Shown: positions 12,254 to 15,908 of the stretch, one piece after another
Layout: each line of letters starts with the position of its first letter
Position numbering within the stretch: the stretch's first letter is position 1
Source of the DNA: a bacterium
GTDB taxonomy: Bacteria > Actinomycetota > Actinomycetes > Actinomycetales > Actinomycetaceae
DNA length: 15,908 nt
Reading direction: 5' to 3'
Assembly: GCA_030544165.1 (NCBI GenBank)
Contig: JAUNRP010000015.1
Span: forward strand, 1-15,908
Notes under the pieces: generated by a model
The model's database searches: none
Told to the model about the DNA's origin: nothing
What the model saw: the letters and a program-made list of their open reading frames with translations, nothing else
Translations under genes and position numbers: made by a program

Positions 12254-14701
12254 ATGGCAGTCACTCGTTCCAGCAGGGTCCTGCGCCTACCGCAGGTCCT
12301 CGCGATGCTGCTCGCCTTCTTCCTGGCGGCGGGTGTGGGCGGCGTCCTGCTCGCCGGCCTCGCGGTCCCGCTCGCCACCGCGGCCGGGACCACCACCAAC
12401 TCCGCGATGAGCCTGTTCGATGACCTCCCCTCGGACCTGAACCCCACGCGCCCCTCGGAGATCTCCACCATCTACTACGCGGATGGCTCGGTGATGGCGA
12501 ACTTCTGGTACCAGAACCGGATCAACGTCCCCATCACGCAGATCTCCCAGAACATCCAGGACGCCATCGTGGCGATCGAGGACCACCGCTTCTACGAGCA
12601 CAACGGCGTGGACCTCGAGGGCATGGCCCGCGCCATGGTGAACAACGTGCAGGGTGGTGACACGGAGGGCGCCTCCACACTCACCCAGCAGTACGTGAAG
12701 AACGTGTTCGTGGAGAAGGCCAGCCAGCTCGAGCTGACGGATCCGGCCGGGGCCCAGGAACTCTACGACAGCGCCACGGCGCAGTCCTATGGGCGCAAGC
12801 TGCAGGAGGCGCGCTACGCCATCCAGCTTGAGAAGCGGTACACCAAGGCGCAGATCCTCGAGGGCTACCTCAACCTCTCGCAGTTCGGCTCCTCGGTCTA
12901 CGGCGTGGAGGCGGCGTCCCAGCGGTACTTCGGGCACTCGGCCAACGAGCTCAGCATCGCCGAGGCCTCCATGCTGGCCGGCATCCCGCAGTCCCCCAAC
13001 AACTTCGACCCCCTGCGGAACCCGGACGGGACGAAGGCACGCCAGCGCCTCGTGCTGGACGCCATGCTCCTGCGCGGGTACATCGATCAGGCCCAGTACG
13101 ACGAGGCGTGGGCGATCCCGATCGAGACCCTGATCCTCAACCAACGTCCCACCCGGGCAGGCTGCGACGTTGCGGGGATCTCTGCGTACTTCTGCCGCTA
13201 CGTGGTCCAGGAGCTCTACAACAACCCGGCCTACGATGCCTTCCTGGGCAGCGGGGATGCGGCGCGCCAGACCGCTCTCCTCCACGGCGGCCTCCAGATC
13301 TCCACCACGCTGGATCCCCACCGCCAACAGCTCGCGTTCGACGCCATCGTGGAGCAGGTGCCGGTGAACGATCCCTCGGGGGTCAACATGGCACTCGCCT
13401 CGGTGGAGCCGGGTACGGGCCGCATCCAGGCCATGGTGCAGAACACCAACTTCGGCAACAATCCCACCGAGGAGGATCCCGAGCAGACGCAGGTGAACTT
13501 CAACGTGGGCCACTCGCACGAGGGCGGCGCGGGCTTCCAGACCGGATCCACCTTCAAGGTCTTCACCCTCATCGAGTGGCTGCGCACCAACCACGCGCTC
13601 GAGCAGAAGGTGCCCGCGCAGATCGACTTCTACCCGCGCGACACCTGGAACATCTCCTGCGATCCGGACTACCGCGCTGACTACGAGGTGCGGAACATCG
13701 AGGGTACGTGGCGCCCCCAGGACATCACGGTCATGGAGGCCACCAAGCGCTCCATCAACCTTCCCTTCGTGTGGATGGCCAACCAGATGGACATGTGTGG
13801 TGTCACGGGTGTTGCCGCCGCGATGGGCGTTGAGAACGGGAACGGACGGCCACTCGCCGTCAATCCGGCGGCAGTTCTCGGCACCAACTCCAACACCCCC
13901 CTCTCCATGGCCACCGCGTTCGCAACGCTCGCCGCGGGCGGTGTGCGGTGCGATCCGGTGGCCATCACCGGGATCTCCAACCGTGAGGGCGAAGAGTTCA
14001 CCATCCCGCCGAGCGAGTGCACCCGCGCCATTCCGGAAGAGGTGGCGCGGGGCGTCACCCACGCCCTCCAGCCCGTTCTGCACCAGGGTGGCACCGGTTT
14101 CCGCGCAGCCATCCCGGGCCGTCCGGCCGCCGGCAAGACCGGCACCGCAAACCTGGACTACCACGCGTGGTTCATCGGATACACCCCCCAGTTGGCCTCC
14201 GCCGTGTGGACGGGTCACTCCGAGGGTGATGTCTCGATGTTCTACTCCACCATCAACGGCCGGTATCACGAGCAGGTGTATGGCGGCCTGCTCTCAGCCC
14301 CTGCCTGGAGGACCTACACGGAGGCCGCGCTCGAGGGCCAGGAAGTGCTGGGATTCGACGCGCCCACGCAGGTCACCATCGAGGGCGAGAAGGTTGATGT
14401 GCCCCACGTGGTGGGCCGCTCCCCGGACAACGCCCGCGAGATCCTGGAGGAGGCCGGCTTCAGCGTGCTCATCTCCAACAACCGGGTCCACTCGAACGCC
14501 CCGTCCGGTGCGGTGGCCTCCCAGAGTCCCTCTGGGCGCGCGGTGAAGAACTCCGCCATCACGCTCACCCTCTCGAGTGGCCCGGCACCCCGTCCGGCGC
14601 CTCCCCCCGCGCCGCCGCCCGAGCAGGCACCACCGGAGCAGCCTCCGCCCGAGCCGCCACCTGCCGAGGGTGGGGAGCCCCCGCCCGAGGGCGGCGGCTA
14701 G
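12254..14701 (+). CDS. ponA2: Bifunctional class A penicillin-binding protein, PonA2-type, with one PASTA domain
   Basis: An 815-residue membrane-anchored enzyme that polymerises and cross-links peptidoglycan. A single hydrophobic segment (about 12-45) anchors it. The glycosyltransferase domain (about 75-250) shows AIEDHRFYEHNG with catalytic E109, GASTLTQQYVKN, and LEKRYTKAQILEGYLN. The transpeptidase domain (about 330-660) has S432-TFK, S500-IN and K628-TG, all intact. One PASTA domain follows (about 713-776, VPHVVGRSPDNAREILEEAG), then a Pro/Glu/Gly-rich tail to the end. Length and domain order match M. tuberculosis PonA2 (Rv3682). ATG 12254 is preferred because the hydrophobic anchor follows at once and a TANNNT box is correctly placed; an in-frame ATG at 12122 would add 44 residues with no family character. 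The metallophosphoesterase gene follows after 5 nt, so the two form an operon. Confidence 0.94.
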   Translation: MAVTRSSRVLRLPQVLAMLLAFFLAAGVGGVLLAGLAVPLATAAGTTTNSAMSLFDDLPSDLNPTRPSEISTIYYADGSVMANFWYQNRINVPITQISQNIQDAIVAIEDHRFYEHNGVDLEGMARAMVNNVQGGDTEGASTLTQQYVKNVFVEKASQLELTDPAGAQELYDSATAQSYGRKLQEARYAIQLEKRYTKAQILEGYLNLSQFGSSVYGVEAASQRYFGHSANELSIAEASMLAGIPQSPNNFDPLRNPDGTKARQRLVLDAMLLRGYIDQAQYDEAWAIPIETLILNQRPTRAGCDVAGISAYFCRYVVQELYNNPAYDAFLGSGDAARQTALLHGGLQISTTLDPHRQQLAFDAIVEQVPVNDPSGVNMALASVEPGTGRIQAMVQNTNFGNNPTEEDPEQTQVNFNVGHSHEGGAGFQTGSTFKVFTLIEWLRTNHALEQKVPAQIDFYPRDTWNISCDPDYRADYEVRNIEGTWRPQDITVMEATKRSINLPFVWMANQMDMCGVTGVAAAMGVENGNGRPLAVNPAAVLGTNSNTPLSMATAFATLAAGGVRCDPVAITGISNREGEEFTIPPSECTRAIPEEVARGVTHALQPVLHQGGTGFRAAIPGRPAAGKTGTANLDYHAWFIGYTPQLASAVWTGHSEGDVSMFYSTINGRYHEQVYGGLLSAPAWRTYTEAALEGQEVLGFDAPTQVTIEGEKVDVPHVVGRSPDNAREILEEAGFSVLISNNRVHSNAPSGAVASQSPSGRAVKNSAITLTLSSGPAPRPAPPPAPPPEQAPPEQPPPEPPPAEGGEPPPEGGG

Positions 14702-14706
14702 CCTCC

Positions 14707-15729
14707 GTGACATCTGAATCTCCTGCCGGTTCGGTGCTGCGCACCGGGCTGGCGGCCCTCGGGGTGGCCACTGCGGCCGGTGCCGGCGTGCTCGGATGGA
14801 GCCTTGCCCAGGCGGCGTGGGGCCATCGCATCCGGGAGCTGGACCTCACGCCCTCGCCTGCCCCTGCGGAACTGACGGTGCTCCACCTCTCGGACATGCA
14901 CCTGCTCCCCCGCCTCGCGGCGCGGCGCCGGTTTCTCCGCTCACTCGCGGAGCGCACCCGCCCCGATCTCGTGGTGTTCACCGGGGATGCCCTCGCCTCC
15001 CCTGCAGCCGTGCCCGCCGTTCTCCGGGACATGGACGCGCTCCTGGACCTCCCCGGGGTGTTCGTGTTCGGCTCCAACGATTACGTGGGTCCCAGTTTCA
15101 AGAATCCCCTCCAGTACTTTCGGAAGAGTGCGCCCACCCACCGTTCCGAGCCGCAGAAACTGCCTGCCGAGGCGTTCGCGGATGCGCTGAGGAGGCGGGG
15201 GTGGTTGGACCTCCGCAACGCCCGCGGCCAGCTCACGGTGAAGGGCGTGGAGCTCAGCTTTGTGGGAGTGGACGATCCCCACATCGATCTCGACTCCCTC
15301 CCCGCCGATGACGGCCTCCGCGGCCACCTCCACATCGGGGTGGGCCACGCACCCTACCTCCGCACGTTGGACGAGTTCCGCGCCGACGGCTGTGATGTGG
15401 CCCTGTTCGGCCACACCCACGGGGGCCAGATCTGCGTTCCGGGATACGGCGCCCTCGTCACCAACTCCGACCTCCCCACCTGGCGCGCCTCCGGACTCCA
15501 GGGCTGGCCCGGGCTGCGTCCCGATGGCCTCGCCATCACGCCCCGTCCCCCCTTCGCGCCGGTCCCCCCCGTTCTTCCCGACGACGGCCGGGAACCCATG
15601 TGGGTCAACATCTCAGCCGGTCTCGGCACCTCCCCCTACGCCCCCATCCGGCTGGCCTGCCCGCCCGAGGTGAGTGTGGTGCGCTTCGCACCTGTGGGAT
15701 TTCGGAGCGAGGCTGAACCTCGGATATAG
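14707..15729 (+). CDS. Membrane-tethered calcineurin-like metallophosphoesterase
   Basis: A 340-residue protein of the calcineurin-like phosphoesterase superfamily, probably anchored by an N-terminal hydrophobic segment (about 9-33). Metal-site motifs are visible in order: LSDMHL (D63, H65), FTGDAL (D94), GSNDY (N124, a GNH(D/E) motif with S and N-D), VGHAPY (H214) and FGHTHGGQ (H236, H238). This set of ligands predicts a two-metal hydrolase like the YaeI/LpxG-type enzymes, but the substrate is unknown; in M. tuberculosis the corresponding gene is Rv3683. GTG 14707 begins 5 nt after the ponA2 stop, and no independent promoter is seen, so the gene is probably co-translated with ponA2 and may act on cell-envelope phosphate esters (inference). 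The stop codon overlaps the tRNA promoter. Confidence 0.9.
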   Translation: MTSESPAGSVLRTGLAALGVATAAGAGVLGWSLAQAAWGHRIRELDLTPSPAPAELTVLHLSDMHLLPRLAARRRFLRSLAERTRPDLVVFTGDALASPAAVPAVLRDMDALLDLPGVFVFGSNDYVGPSFKNPLQYFRKSAPTHRSEPQKLPAEAFADALRRRGWLDLRNARGQLTVKGVELSFVGVDDPHIDLDSLPADDGLRGHLHIGVGHAPYLRTLDEFRADGCDVALFGHTHGGQICVPGYGALVTNSDLPTWRASGLQGWPGLRPDGLAITPRPPFAPVPPVLPDDGREPMWVNISAGLGTSPYAPIRLACPPEVSVVRFAPVGFRSEAEPRI

Positions 15730-15730
15730 T
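15725..15730 (+). promoter_or_regulatory. tRNA-Pro -10 box overlapping the upstream stop codon
   Basis: TATAGT is a near-consensus -10 and includes the TAG stop (15727-15729) of the phosphoesterase gene. TTCGGA at 15701-15706 (18-nt spacer) is a weak -35 candidate. The predicted start leaves a leader of about 5 nt before the tRNA. Confidence 0.6.
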
Positions 15731-15741
15731 TGGCAGGCGCA

Positions 15742-15815
<74 letters not shown>

Positions 15816-15822
15816 CCGTGTG

Positions 15823-15866
15823 ATGTCTCGGGTCATCGTTCACCGGTGATCCGAGACATTTCCTTT
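15823..15866 (+). terminator. Intrinsic terminator of tRNA-Pro
   Basis: A 13-bp stem (15823-15835 with 15847-15859, one G-U pair) has an 11-nt loop and is followed by a T-rich run, TTTCCTTTCT. It begins 7 nt after the tRNA and is the only hairpin in the window with a recognisable T-tract. Confidence 0.85.
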
Positions 15867-15908
15867 CTGCCCCGTGCCCTACCCTCCCTTCTCCGTGAGG
15901 GTGCGTCA

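Noticed and set aside
15867..15908. Possible start of another gene at the right edge
   Set aside because: The last 42 bases show no start codon with a ribosome site and no recognisable protein; I see nothing to annotate.

Overview
The window is about 15.9 kb of high-GC DNA from an actinobacterium, probably of the order Actinomycetales. The evidence is a WhiB-family iron-sulfur regulator, a PASTA-bearing bifunctional penicillin-binding protein, several starts that look leaderless (TANNNT box 6-7 nt before the start codon), and a gene order close to the Mycobacterium tuberculosis Rv3667-Rv3683 block (recalled from established knowledge, not searched). A family such as Actinomycetaceae would fit the sortase-type surface protein, but the sequence alone does not prove it.

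Layout, left to right. (1) 1-1958 (+): acetyl-CoA synthetase, missing only its extreme N-terminus at the window edge. (2) 2029-2922 (+): an alpha/beta-hydrolase of the EphE type whose nucleophile position is glycine. (3) 2931-2958: a strong hairpin between converging genes. (4) 2968-9408 (-): one gene for a 2146-residue cell-wall protein with a signal peptide, an acidic stalk, a region of about 1200 residues I cannot assign, one SdrD_B-like domain, four DUF11 repeats and a sortase-type tail with MPPTG. (5) 9536-10183 (-): endonuclease III, divergent from (6) 10295-10975 (+): a Crp/Fnr regulator with cAMP-pocket residues. (7) 10990-11024: a second convergent hairpin. (8) 11036-12055 (-): a RidA-like protein, a 52-residue DUF4177-like protein overlapping it by 4 nt, and WhiB4. 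(9) 12254-15729 (+): a PonA2-type penicillin-binding protein followed after 5 nt by a membrane-tethered metallophosphoesterase. (10) 15742-15815 (+): tRNA-Pro(CGG) followed by an intrinsic terminator. No gap between genes exceeds 300 bases, and I see no insertion sequence, CRISPR array or prophage gene.

The flanking genes form a conserved chromosomal core: acetate activation, DNA repair, cAMP-responsive and redox-responsive regulators, peptidoglycan synthesis, and a tRNA. The giant surface protein lies where M. tuberculosis carries marP and two further genes, in the same orientation, so it looks like a lineage-specific insertion or replacement in an otherwise ordinary neighbourhood. A 16-bp CRP-like box lies on the predicted whiB4 promoter, which could link the Crp and WhiB4 regulators encoded 1 kb apart. 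The best candidates for something undescribed are the surface protein (its unassigned N-terminal region, strictly paired cysteines and odd sorting motif) and the nucleophile-less hydrolase.
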